This document shows positions 1-11,930 of a stretch of 64,000 nt of DNA, piece after piece. Origin of the DNA: Solea solea (taxonomy: Eukaryota > Chordata > Actinopteri > Pleuronectiformes > Soleidae); NCBI RefSeq assembly GCF_958295425.1, contig NC_081137.1:10951738-11015737 (forward strand). Direction: 5' to 3'. A model generated the notes under the pieces. That model made no database searches. It saw only the letters and a program-made list of their open reading frames with translations, and was not told the origin of the DNA. How positions within the stretch are numbered: the first letter of the stretch is position 1; each line of letters opens with the position of its first letter. A program made the translations under genes and the position numbers.

Positions 1-19
1 GAAACACCTACAGTTCCAG

Positions 20-230
20 CGCCACACGGTGGTGTAGTGGTTAGCACTCTCGCCTTGCAGCGAGAAGACCTGGGTTCGAGCCCCGGTTGGAACAAGGGCC
101 TTTCTGCATGGAGTTTGCATGGACTGGCGAACTGTCCAGGGTGTACCCCGCCTATCGCCCGATGTAGCTGAGATTGGCACAGCACCCCCCGCGACCCTCT
201 GGTGGAGGATAAAGCGGTAGATGATGACTG
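20..230 (+). mobile_element. tRNA-derived SINE, intact ends, 14-bp target duplication
   Basis: The head is tRNA-like: an A-box-like TAGTGGTTAGCA near 35 and a B box GGTTCGAGCCC at 73-83. The tail is the LINE-type sequence CTGTCCAGGGTGTACCCCGC followed by GGATAAAGCGGTAGA, typical of teleost SINEs. It is bounded by the perfect 14-nt direct repeat ACCTACAGTTCCAG (6-19 and 231-244). The perfect duplication suggests a recent insertion. It is a retroposon, not a functional tRNA gene, because the tRNA 3' half runs on into unrelated body sequence. Confidence 0.88.
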
Positions 231-616
231 ACCTACAGTTCCAGATGTTTGAAAGACGGCACATTAACACGTGTTTTGGACAGGATCTGAATTTGGAATA
301 TGTTAACTTTGATTTGGGGACATTTTTGAAATGGGCTTTTTCTTCCCCCTGTCAGATTGATCATTAAAATAATCATTAATTGCAGATTTACAGTGGATTA
401 CTCCAAACAAACAGGAGCAAATTGAATAACGTTATTGCGTAAAAAACGGAAACTGAAGAATTTCAATTCATTTGTATTCAAAGCCCTATATTTGATCTAA
501 ATTCAGCAACTCAGACCAGTCATTCAAAACAAAACTATTGGAAAACAGTTTAAGAAAAACAAAAGTGCACACTGGTGGTGTTTCTTTGTCATTATTGATC
601 AACAATTCAATCATAA

Positions 617-755
617 ACTTTCAGCATGATGTAAATCAAGTGATCTCTTTCCAGCCTTAAAACTAAATCTGTAGCATCACAGGAGGTTTTGACCAGTTAC
701 AGGACAGTAATGAGAGAGAGAGCAGGAGCCCCTATTGTTCCACTACACAAGACCC
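617..755 (+). repeat. Dispersed repeat, copy 1 (pairs with 26895-27060)
   Basis: The block from TTTCAGCATGATGTAAATCA through AAAACTAAATCTGTAG and TGTTCCACTACAC matches, in the same orientation, the sequence at 26895-27060. The family is unassigned; it is probably an internal part of a nonautonomous DNA transposon. Confidence 0.6.
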
Positions 756-3700
756 TTTACATATTTTTACACTGCAATTAAACCTAAAAGTGTGTCTAAA
801 AGACTGTCAGACAATAAGAGCAATAACAATATGTGTCAATATGAGCAGAGAGTTTCAGATATGGAGAGATCGCCTTGGGTCATCTCTTGCCAATGAAACA
901 GCGTGTGTCCCTGTGGTCATCTAATGAGAGAAGCACAGGACAGAGAGCTGCGAAAACGTGAGCATTTTAATGAACTGCTCAAGAAACTCAACAATCAACT
1001 ATTTTCCAGCGATCCTGTCTTCTTAAAATCTTTCTTAAATCCAATCAAATGTCTCATTTGTAGTTGTAAAAACAGTGTGTGAAATTTCCCAGATTAAGTA
1101 ACTGTAAAAATGACATGCTGATGATGTGCACCCATAAAAACAACACTTTAATGCAAGAGACTTTTAAAAAGTCAATGAGTGTGTTAATGAGTGTGATAGC
1201 TTTCCTCTCCCTTTAAGTGGCTGATGCTGTTTACCCGATGGCTCCTAAAACGATCCAGGATCCAGCAGGTAACTGCAGTGTGTGAATCACAAATAATTAC
1301 TTTCACTCTCTCTGAAAAAAAATGTACAGCACATTATAGTAGAAAGCCACTGCAGGATGCCACTTTACTGCACAAGAAGGAGATATTCCCTCCTTCATAT
1401 TCAACATAAACAAGACACAGAAATGTGCTACAGAGGAGGGAATAGAAGAAGTATTTCAAACAACAAAAGGTTATAAAAGCAGCAAGAACATGATAAAATG
1501 AGAGAGACGAGTTTGTTTTCTGTCCATGCCAACCTTACTTCTTCAAACACAACAATACTGTACAGTGACTCCCTCTCGTTGGTTTATTGTAGAGAACAGA
1601 TGGAGAAACTCTGCATTCTAATTACAACCTCCATTCTCTGCAAACACAAGCTTTAAAAAGTACACTAACGCAATTACAGGAAGTTATATATCCCCGCATA
1701 ATAAATGTGCATCGTCTTTTCCTGTGCAAGGCTGCAAGCAACACATTTTTCACAGCATCCACCACATGAAATAAGCAAAGTAAAAATCGAGGATGACATT
1801 AAAAAGTGCAATAGTTTGGTGCATAAAAGAGAAACACTGTTTTCTGTTTGATTCATTTTAAAAATAACACTCAGCATGAGTAGATCCAGTGTTTAATCAC
1901 TTCATCATGAATAAATATGCAGTGTAAGAGCTGTCTCGAGATGTGGAAGCGTATGTTTTTCTATATTTTGATTTCACTTCTGGGAACAAGATCTAAACAA
2001 CTTAAGTGTATTTGTATGAAAGTGCTGAACCACTGTCATTCAAATATATCAAATGTTGTTTTTGGTGCTCAACACTTCTTGCCCTTGTTACTGAAAAGAC
2101 AACGTTTTAACATAAAATGTCGGCTGTAATGCATTCTCAATCTTTTCTGGTGTCTTTTGAACAAATGTGAGTATACCTGCTGTTTGGGACAACGTGAGCA
2201 AAGCTAAGAAAACACAGATAAATGCACTCAGGACGGTGCATCAACTCCACCACGTCCAGTTTTTTTTAAAAATAATTTTTATATTATATATAAAATGGTG
2301 ATGGAATATTTTTTTTAATTAACTGATTCATTTACAATGAAAACTACTGCTTTACAAGTCCCTAGTCATTTGTTTGTGTTGCATATAAAACGAAGTAACA
2401 GCAGTTTCATGCAGCCGTGCAGTGATGACTCCGCCCACGTTGAGTAGGTACTATTTTGCAGAGGAAAACCAACCTAAACCGTGCCATGCTGAGGCAAGCT
2501 GGGACCATAGGTGGAAAAGGGGTTTATGTGGCTTATAATGTGACACAAACTTCATTCTTCAGTCAGAAAATGCAGTCAAAAGGTGAGCTAGAGTGGCGAG
2601 CATGTTCATAGATATCATACACCAAAGCTGATATAAATTTTATAAGGCCAGCCTTTTGTTAAATTTCTGAAATTTGTTTTACAACCACACTTGAAACTTG
2701 AGCTATCACTTTAAAGCGGGATGCATAAACGCTCAAACCTGCTGCACTCGGTGAAAGCACATTGGCGAGGAATATTCTACTAGAATATTAGAACCTCTTA
2801 ATTTTATAAAGCACACCTCACTGAGCTTAATGATGTCTTTGTGAGTTTAAATGTGGCCATATGAGACAAGACTGTGACCACTGACATTTGACTGGGGCAC
2901 AGAACAAGTTATGGTGGCAACAAAGAGACAAAAAGCTCACATTTTTCAAACAGATAAATAAAAGATGATATGCATGGATTAGAGGGAGGCCATTTTGTCT
3001 GTGGTCTCCTCTCTTTCTAGTCCTGGTGACTTTGAGAAATATGTCTCTAAATTTAGCTTCGGCTTTATCAAGCCCAGGCAATCCAGGGATGGAGGGACTT
3101 GGGAATAGAGAGCGCAAAAGACGGAGACAAGGTTGAAAGGTATCTAAAAGACAGGTGCAGCAGACAAAAAGATTGAGGGTAGTGGAGTGGGAGTTTGGGG
3201 GGGGGGGGGTCTTTGTGTGTGTGTATTCCTGTCAATCACTTGCCACGTTTAGAATGAAAATACATCTCCACTAATATCTGCACCCCCCCCACCCCGCTTC
3301 CTACACACACACTCGCACACACACAAAGAAGCGAGCCAGATACATAAAGAGAGATGAATTTCAATTGAGCTGGTAAGGAAATTAAACTAGAGTTACAGGT
3401 AGTCCACCAAATGAAGACTGATGAAGGTGGATGGATGAGACAGACAGACGGACGGAGGGACAGGAAGACAAACGCATCGTCTTGCACACAACGCAAGTAA
3501 ACATAAATATGCTATAACCAAAAGAAAGCCAGATGGAGGACAGACTGAAGGTAAAAAAAAGGTCAGGTGTTTACAGCTCTGCTGTCCGTCTTTACTAGTG
3601 TCTGTCTAATAACGGTCCACACTGTGGAGCGGGGGGAGGGTTGCGGGTAGGTTGGGGTGGCCTCATTAAAATGGTGGTGGAAGACATAATTACCAATAAC

Positions 3701-3950
3701 GTTAATGAATCCTTTCCTCACAAATTATTTTCAACGCATTTGCAGATGCTATTGTTTGCCGTTTTCAGTCACCAAGTGTAGGTTCTTCTTAGTGCAGATG
3801 AAGTGCAAGTCAATGCTGCCTGAATCTTTTCAGCATTCTTAAAGAATAATATGGTGACCAATTATTGTGTTCCGCCATCTAGTGGAGCCATCAACTCTGC
3901 AATGGCAGGTTGCAGCGACTCATTCAAGTAGCATGGACAGTCAGATTAGG

Positions 3951-4010
3951 CCAGTGGTCACCAACACTGTGCCCGTGGGCACCTGGTCACGAGGATATAT
4001 TGGCAGCGAT
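3951..4010 (+). mobile_element. hAT-like terminal sequence fragment
   Basis: CAGTGGTCACCAACACTGTGCCCGTGGGCACC-like sequence resembles the ends of common vertebrate hAT nonautonomous elements (terminal CAGTGGTCACCAAC). A matching opposite end was not identified with confidence, so the extent is unknown. Confidence 0.4.
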
Positions 4011-4234
4011 ATTACCCAAAGTATGTTTGTACAAGTGTATAATTGACATGTGTTTTTTGTATCATTAGAGGAAGACTTTTATATGTAAATCAGTGCAAAA
4101 GCCCCCGCTTAGTTTTTTTAATGTGTCGCAAGGACCTATATATCTGCACATGTGCAGTGATATTATTTGCTCGTGGGCATGTTGCCATACGTCATACATC
4201 ACATTCACATAAAAAAGGGGAAGCAATCACTTTT

Positions 4235-4535
4235 CTTTTTTTTCTTTTTTTTCCCTGGAGTGCTAGAGGTAGGTTAATGCGATGAAGACAGAGAAGTCTA
4301 GCAGCTTTTGTATACATCCAATATGGCGGCCACTGAAGAGCAGCTATCTTTCGATTAGACCGTTGCTTCCATTTTAAGTGACTTGGTCGACATGGCTCCC
4401 CCGAGCAAGAGTCGTTAGATGCCATTACCATCTCTACTAGAAAACTACAACAAGCACGTTTGTTGACATGTTTTCTGTCACTCTGCACAAGTCATCCTCA
4501 TCATTGGTCTGATTGGTTGTATGTCTATCAAACTG
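4235..4535 (-). mobile_element. Dispersed element, copy 1 (inverted relative to 55724-55985)
   Basis: On the minus strand this reads ACAACCAATCAGACCAATGA, then GACAGAAAACATGTCAACAA, CTTAAAATGGAAGCAACGG, CTGCTCTTCAGTGGC and TTGGATGTATACAAAAGCTG. The same ordered blocks occur on the plus strand at 55724-55985. This is clearly one repeat family in two places; I cannot name it. Confidence 0.7.
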
Positions 4536-7500
4536 CGTACAGAGGCCTTTTCATCTACGTCTGTTGGTCGCGCCTCATGGAAGCGAGAGGTGACAGCACC
4601 ATTTCCAGACTGCATCTCACAGGCACATTTCTTACTTCCGTCACTGGATTTGTCTACGAGGAAAATAAATTGCACAAAGTTAAAACTAAAAATATTCTTA
4701 ATTGAGTCAGAGCTTTACTTCCAAGTCTTATTCCAAAAGCATTTTTCGAAACTGCCATTCAAATGCTGAACGTGCGTCAGCTTTTGTCGCAGAGAATTGC
4801 ATCAAATGTAAAGTGTTCTCACTGCTCTGGGTAGTCACATTTGCCAGCTCGTCGCTGCTGTTTTCTTCCAATTGCAATGAATTGAATCTTGTCATTCAAC
4901 TCTATTTTACAAGTAGGAGTAAACGTTCCTCCTCGCGTCTCCTCTGCTGTCAAATTATCTTTCCTAAAATGTCACCGTTTGGATTGAAGATTTACATGGG
5001 ATTTAAATTTTTTAAAAGAGTAAAGCGTTTCACACTGGCACAGTAAACAGCTGACTGCCGTGTCTCAGACATTTCTTTCTGATGTGTTTGATGCTCTGTC
5101 ACATTACGTTGACGTCGTAAAAAAAAAAAAAAAATCGCTCAGTGTCACAGTGGAATAGTAGGAGACCTTGCCGCTACAAAATCTGGTGATGGCTGCATGT
5201 GCTGCATGTTCATTTAAATTTAATATTCGTTCAGTAGATGAATGAAGTCCAAATGAATACCAAACACCTTCTCAATTGAGATTCATCTGAGGTTAGTGTT
5301 TATTCGTTTACCAATACACACATCTGCTCATTATTACATGGGAGATTAACTAGTTCCATATGAAGGATTTATCTGAGTGGAGAGTCATCATGCACCTGTA
5401 TTCCCTAATGACGTATGTAAAGGCTTTCCCTCTTAGTCAATTAAACAGTTAAGTGGTTGTTATAGCCTAATTCCACTGAGGTACAGTGTTTTTTATTTCT
5501 AATTTTATTTACCTATTATGTTATAAATATTCCTATATACAGTATATGTATTTCTGTGCTGCCTTTCACTTGAACATATCCCTGGGGTCAAGAGCATATA
5601 AAAGATATCCATTTTTCAGATGATTTCATTGTGTGTAATCAATCAAACAATTAATTTTACAGACCATCATTAATTCATTTCAGCCTTTCCGTATTTCATG
5701 CAGTGTATGTGCGGTTAATAATGTTGTAAATGCCTGTATTCATTTGACAAAAGTTAATGAAGAAAGAAGGTGAAAATAATTTGGAGCAATATAAATGCAA
5801 AGCGAACAGAAGGTCAAAGTTGGTCTAATTAAAAGTGCTATAAAATTGTCCCACACTATAAAATGACTGCATGTAGCTATCAATTAGAAAATCACAAAAT
5901 GGTCTTAGTGATAGTAGCACGGAAATGAATCTGTCAACAGTCTTCGTTATTGTGTGATAACAGAGGAGAATATGAAGTGGAAAAAAAGAACTCTTACCAG
6001 CTGGAGTTAACCTGCTTACGTTTGATTATTGCACTGTTTCCACTACTTTCAGCAAAACGGGGGGGATAAGAAGGCTCATTTTTTCTATGTGAGTTTGATT
6101 TATTGCATTTTTCACAAGGGGTCTTATTTTAATGAATCAAGGTGAAAGCACAGGCTGTGATGCAAACTTGTGGCATAGAGCGTTGCAGGTGTGACAAAAC
6201 ATTTTTTGGCGATTTGTGACCAAAGAGGCTTGCACAGCAGTGGCACACCTGTAGTGCCGTTGCAAAAAAAAGAGGCTGGATTAGAGGGAATAAATTAACA
6301 GTAGATCCGAGGCCATGTCAATCACAGTCTATGAAATTAGGTCCTCTCACTTAGTTTTAAAAAGGCACTGACATTCCACCTCCCATCCATGTGCCAAATA
6401 CTGTTTCACCATAAATGAAGGTCCAAACAAATTGCCCAGAAAAAAACTGAAAAAAACATGTGAGAGGCAAATATTAAATATTAGATATTAAAAATTAGAT
6501 GCCAAGACGAATGATTTCCAATTTTAAAGTTGAAGTAATTGCAGTGGGGTACTGAAATTGAAATCTCACATTTGGCACAATAAATCAAATTTGTGAACAG
6601 CCAAGCTTGACACCAAATGTTTTTAAAGATTGGATAATTACTTGACTTACATGTTGGCTTCACTTTAATAGAGAGCATGGTCCTAGCTAACAGTAGTTAA
6701 AATGTTCTTTTATTAAAAACATAGTGTTCATGATCAGTGAAGTGGGAGAGTATTTAGAATGACAGAAAGTTGTAGGACAAGGTCATTGACTGCAAAAGAC
6801 TACAAAACACAATTTATTTAAGTCTATTTAAGCCTGGGTGATATGGCAACAACGTTATTGCAAAAGAAAAAAAAGATGATTAATTTGTGATTAATAGCAA
6901 AGACTTTTGCAGATTAACATTGCGTTGTATGTTCGGACAATGCATGGAGATTTTATAAAAAAATTAAAAAGTAATTTCTGCTTTATTTCTATAAGTAACA
7001 ATTATTGTTATATCACAAGTTTAGTACAAAACATATCCATCTACTGCTATATTGTTAGGGGGAATATGTAACAACACAAAGCATATGCTGTTTAAATTTT
7101 ACATGAGAAGTAAAAAAGCCACAGACTGACTGCTTTTATTACAAGATCTACTTAATTATTTGAAGCGCTCAAATATAAATAGCTGTATTTATGACGGCTA
7201 AGCTCAGAGTGTACTGCATTAGGTGCATTTGAAAACAGCATAAATACAGTTATTTTTTTGCTTTAAAATGCTTGCCTAGGAAAGAAAAATAAAGTATTAG
7301 AAAATGGTTCAAACATATAAAATAACAGCTCTAATTTAGTAAGAAGTAAGAAAAATAAAACAGAAAAATCTCTTTTTTTTCATAATGTGTTTGGCAATCA
7401 TTTCTGTGCAAAATAACTGTGACGACCAAACACACACACTCACATACACACAGGTATTCATTCACACATTTACATACATGCACACACCTTATCAAATCAT

Positions 7501-9379
7501 GTTACATATCATTCATTTGACGTCTAGACATGTATTTCCCCAGTGACGGCAGATTGTGTTTAGATCTGTGTTTACATTATTTTCCGAGTTAAATTGAATA
7601 TAGAATGGAATCTCTGGGACAGGCACATAAACAGTCGAACACAAATTATGGAGAGCCCACATGAAAACACAACAGAAATTTATCCAGATGATAAAATATG
7701 ATGTGGCTGACATTGTCTGGTATGAAAAATTATTGGCACGAGCCAACATGTCAGCAGTATAATCGTGAGTGATGCATGGAGGAGAAAGGTCACAGCTGAG
7801 GAGCGAGGCATTATGTAGAGGAACAGCTAAGCTCTTTAGCGCGCCGACTTAGATGCACTAATTCCTTATTGAAGACTTTGTGTCTTACACATATGCACCA
7901 TACATTTTCATACAATGTGGCAGTGACACACAAACGCAACATGTCGTATGAAAAATAGGAAGAAAAAAAAAGAAATCATCCAACTTCTACTCAGAGCAGG
8001 TGGGGGGATAACAAAAAGGCAATTTTATTCCATCTCCATTTAGGATGAAAAATTGTGCACATTATTATGGACATGAATGACAGACCACCCTGCAGGGAAA
8101 AAGCAGGTGAGGCTCCCCACAATAGATGTGGAGCAGCATGCCTGACTGCCTGAACTCCTGCACATCCTCCCTGTCATGCTTTGTTATGGCTCAACCACCA
8201 GATTCTATCTAGTTCTGCCTACTGGCAACATGCAGATTTTCTGCCACTGTGGCCATTTGGGAGCCATTAAGCAGTTCCTGCACTAAGTACAGGCATAACT
8301 GTGGCCTTTCAGTGGTTCCCATAACAGCTGGAAATCCCAGAAATTCAGCATTCAGAGAGAAATGGGCAGAAAGTAGGGACGGGCACCAAGAACCAGTATT
8401 AAGTTGGTACCAGTTCCTCAATGGTCAATACCAAGGAATACGTAAGTATATGAATGAAGGCTGTTGTGATGGTTACTTATGTTAGATTTATTTGAGATTC
8501 ACTTCATGGTCCAGTGTCAACAAATTAAGCGAGTATACAACACATTTTACAAGTATTAGGTTAAAAAAAACATTGGTTTGGTTCGTGTGACCTTAATGTA
8601 AGCCTTCAGAGGCCACAATGTTGCACCACTATGATTCTACACCAGCCCAAACGGACATGAATTGGGCACTTTGAAGCAGAAACTGGCTTTTCTAGCAAAG
8701 ATAAAGCAGGTCCATCCATATAAACCCCATAAATCAACAGAAAGGTTTCGTAGCAGTGTAGTAGTTCCCTGACGAGAGCTAGGGGTGAGAGGAAGAGTCC
8801 TACCATTCATCCCTATAGCTGAAAGGTGGGCGTATGATTCCTGTTGACCTTTTTTATCTTTATATCAAGACACATCTGTTGAAGTGAAACAAATCGCCCA
8901 TAATTAGGGCTTACTTTAATTAAACAACAAAGCATCAGTGTTCTGAATGGTTTCAGCTAATTATGCAATATTCATCCATGGAAGTGACAACAGACACACA
9001 ACTGTCACCTTCTACTTAAGATATTTGGAGGTTTAGCACACACACGCGCACACACACACACACAAATCACAGAGCTGCTACGGGTGACAAGTAAAATAAC
9101 AGTGGGAGTTGTGAAATATGTAATTATACAGCATGGAATATATTTCTACTGCTGTATTTGCTGATGATTATTTCTTCCCTCTCCACTCGTGTTTGGTTAT
9201 TGTTCTAGTGTTGTTCTGTTAACTCCGAGAGTGCAGTGGCAAAACCAAACATTAGACAGGTTTTTAAAATTAACCTAGATATTTACTGAAGCTAAATGTG
9301 ACACCGCTACAATCATAAGACGTGGGATGATCCAAGAACTTGGCAAACATTTCTATCCAGCTATTATGTATTCTATGAC

Positions 9380-9640
9380 ACTAATTGTTTGAGGGGCACA
9401 AGGTTAGGGTTCGAGCTGACACTGGATGGGAGGCAGGGTACACACACAGGACCAGTCACCAGCCAAACAGAGGACAAACATACATGCTCACAATCACAGT
9501 CACACCTACTGTCAAATAAGACTCAAATAAACCTAACCCACTGTCTTTAGACCGACTCTGGCCAAAATGAGATTCAACCCAAGACCCATCTTGTTGTGAG
9601 GAACCAAGGCTTAACACCAGACCACTGTGCAACCCTCACA
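9380..9640 (-). mobile_element. Degenerate tRNA-derived SINE, minus orientation
   Basis: In plus orientation it starts CTGGATGGGAGGCAGGGTAC and ends near ACCACTGTGCAACCCTC, the reverse complement layout of the SINE type at position 20. CACAGTCACACCTACTGTCA and AACCTAACCCACTGTCTTTA are typical internal blocks. It is degenerate; no clear duplication was found. Confidence 0.65.
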
Positions 9641-9666
9641 AAAGTATCTTTTCAATTAATTTAATG

Positions 9667-9840
9667 TAGGACTGGGCAATATATCGATTGACAAGATATG
9701 GTCTTAGATTTTGGTCATATTATGATAAGGTATCTGTGGCTCCTGCTGTTGCTTGACAGTCATCACATTTATTGTATTGAATAAATTACTGAAAAACTGT
9801 TAATATTTAAAATTAAATATTACATATTGACTAAAAAATA
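9667..9840 (+). mobile_element. MITE fragment, 'actgggcaatatatcga' family
   Basis: The sequence starts GGACTGGGCAATATATCGAT and resembles the element at 29453-29812. Only the left end is recognisable. Confidence 0.5.
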
Positions 9841-11371
9841 CATTAAATCGACAAAATTATATGCGATGTGATGTTTTGTTTGTAACCTGCTGAACTTGTT
9901 TCTGTAAATGTGAGACCTGCTGTATCGTCTGAAAGAGGGATCCCTCCTCCGGCTCTTCCTAAGGTTTCCTGAGGTTTCTCCCTAAGGGTTCTTGTGGAGT
10001 TTTTCCAGGGTCTAAGGAGGGTGTCCCCTGTTGTACCAAGTGTAAAGTCCTCCGAGGCAAATTCTGTTTGTGATGTTGGGTTGTATATAATACAATTGAC
10101 TTGACTTGAATTGACTCTATGACCAAGTAACCAAGAAATATTGAATATTTTTTGGGTTGGGGCCAAAACAAAAGATACAAGGGTGAAGTTTTGGAAGTTT
10201 TGTATGTTTGGATCTCTGTATATATATATGTTTTTTTGTGCTGCTTTTTCTCTTACTTCCTTCAACTCCTAAATAAGTATGTTTTCAGTAACAAGTAGCA
10301 AACTAAAATTTCAACTGGGAAAAAAAAGTGCCAAAAATCTATCAGCCATCACCATTAATCTGACAACAACAATGGCACAACTAATAACCTGACAGGCTTG
10401 TCTTGCTGAAAGAATATCATTCTTAATCCGAGAGGCTGGTGCCCCAAAAAGAGAAAAGAAAAAAAAACAGGACATGAACTGTCGCACGACGTCAAAGTGA
10501 CAAAGAGCAATCTGCCCTGTGAGATTCCAATATCTTCCTCTACAATGACAACTGGATCCAATCATGGAGGAACACTTCAGTGAGCCAGTCAGCCCATCCT
10601 CCAATCTGACACACACTAAATGATCAGACTTAAGGCCTTTGCACACAAGACACAATTTGATTTTTTTTTCCTGTGCACGCATTAATATTCTTTTTTTTTT
10701 CAGACCAAGGTTGATTTTTTTCAAAGTTTTGAGACGTCTAACCACTCAAAATGAGTGACATTAAAAATATTCTAATAAGCAAACGCTCACTACAGCTGCG
10801 ACTGTAAACAAAAAACGTTTGTGATGAGGCAAATAAGTTTAAGATTGTGAACCCAGCAAGCTCTCCTCTCTCCTTATAAAGACATGGCCAACACTGTTTG
10901 TGCATTTGGAGTTTGAAATATCTGTATCGGACGCCGAAACGTGGTATTGTGTCATCCTTTATAATTATTCAATTTTTTTGACTAACAAGTTTTTTTTTCC
11001 AGAAAATGCAGGAAAAGGTACAAAATGTCAGATCTGTTTCTCAAGGATCAAAATGACAAACAGAGGGCAGTGCCGAGTGCTTTGCAATGTATGATTTTAT
11101 AGTGTGTGACTCCCATGTGTGAAAATGCACTCAAGAGGTTATTTTATTGTGCTTGATCTGAAATAGACAGAAACGCAAGGGAATCTTATGGCGACGGAAT
11201 AAAAGAAAGTCTTCCCTTGAACATCATATAGATGGATCTAATTCCACACCATCTCGAGACGCTCTTCCAAACTTTCAGCCATTTTTAAATCTCCGTATAG
11301 GCACTTCTTCAATGTTTTCCTGACTGATTGGACGATTTACGATGTTTCTTCCATTAAGCTCCTGGTATACT

Positions 11372-11930
11372 TCTGCGTAGTGTTGTAGTCAAGACTACCT
11401 AAACCGAGACCAAGTTGAGACCAAGACCACAGTGTATCGAGACCAAGACAAGACCAAGACTTTGAGGGGTAAAGACTGAGACAAGACCAAGACCGAGGCA
11501 ATAAAAGTTGGACGTGGTCCCGTTAGCGTTGCTTTGCAGAAATTACACGTTGCGCTGCGTTTTCTTTTGGAGGTATTTATGCACAAAAAGTCTTTGTGGT
11601 TCAGGTAACCAAATTTTATTATAGATGAGTTGGCTGACATCTTCTCACGGCCTCTTCTCCTGTCACTCACATGCACTTTTGTGGGGGGCATGTGAAAGTG
11701 GGCGGGATGGGTGACAGCCATTAACGGTGACAAAAATTTCAAATAAATGAGTCAAGTTATTGGTTGTACCCGAAGCAATACGATTTACACAAAATCACAG
11801 TAATGATATTAACAAGTGAATCCAAAAATGCACAGGCAATTTATTGATATCCCCACAGTTGTGGTCTTGACCGGTCTTGAAATAAAATCCCGAGTCCGCT
11901 TTGTCCGAGACCGAGATAAGACTGAGAAAC
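11372..11930. mobile_element. Probable hAT-like remnant with a BED-finger-like reading frame
   Basis: The block is bordered by repeated CGAGACCAAGAC-type motifs (11400-11490 and 11860-11930). On the minus strand, 11395-11742 is open and includes the string SATCNFCKATLTG, whose C-x2-C spacing recalls the zinc-binding part of a BED finger as found at the N-terminus of hAT transposases. The rest of a transposase is absent. Assignment is tentative. Confidence 0.4.

Noticed and set aside
20..95. tRNA-like sequence with A and B boxes
   Set aside because: It is the head of a SINE with a LINE-type tail and target-site duplications, not a free tRNA gene.
961..1010. Sequence resembling part of msi2 exon 6 (GAACTGCTCAAG)
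   Set aside because: Surrounding codons do not give the RRM2 start and there is no matching splice site.
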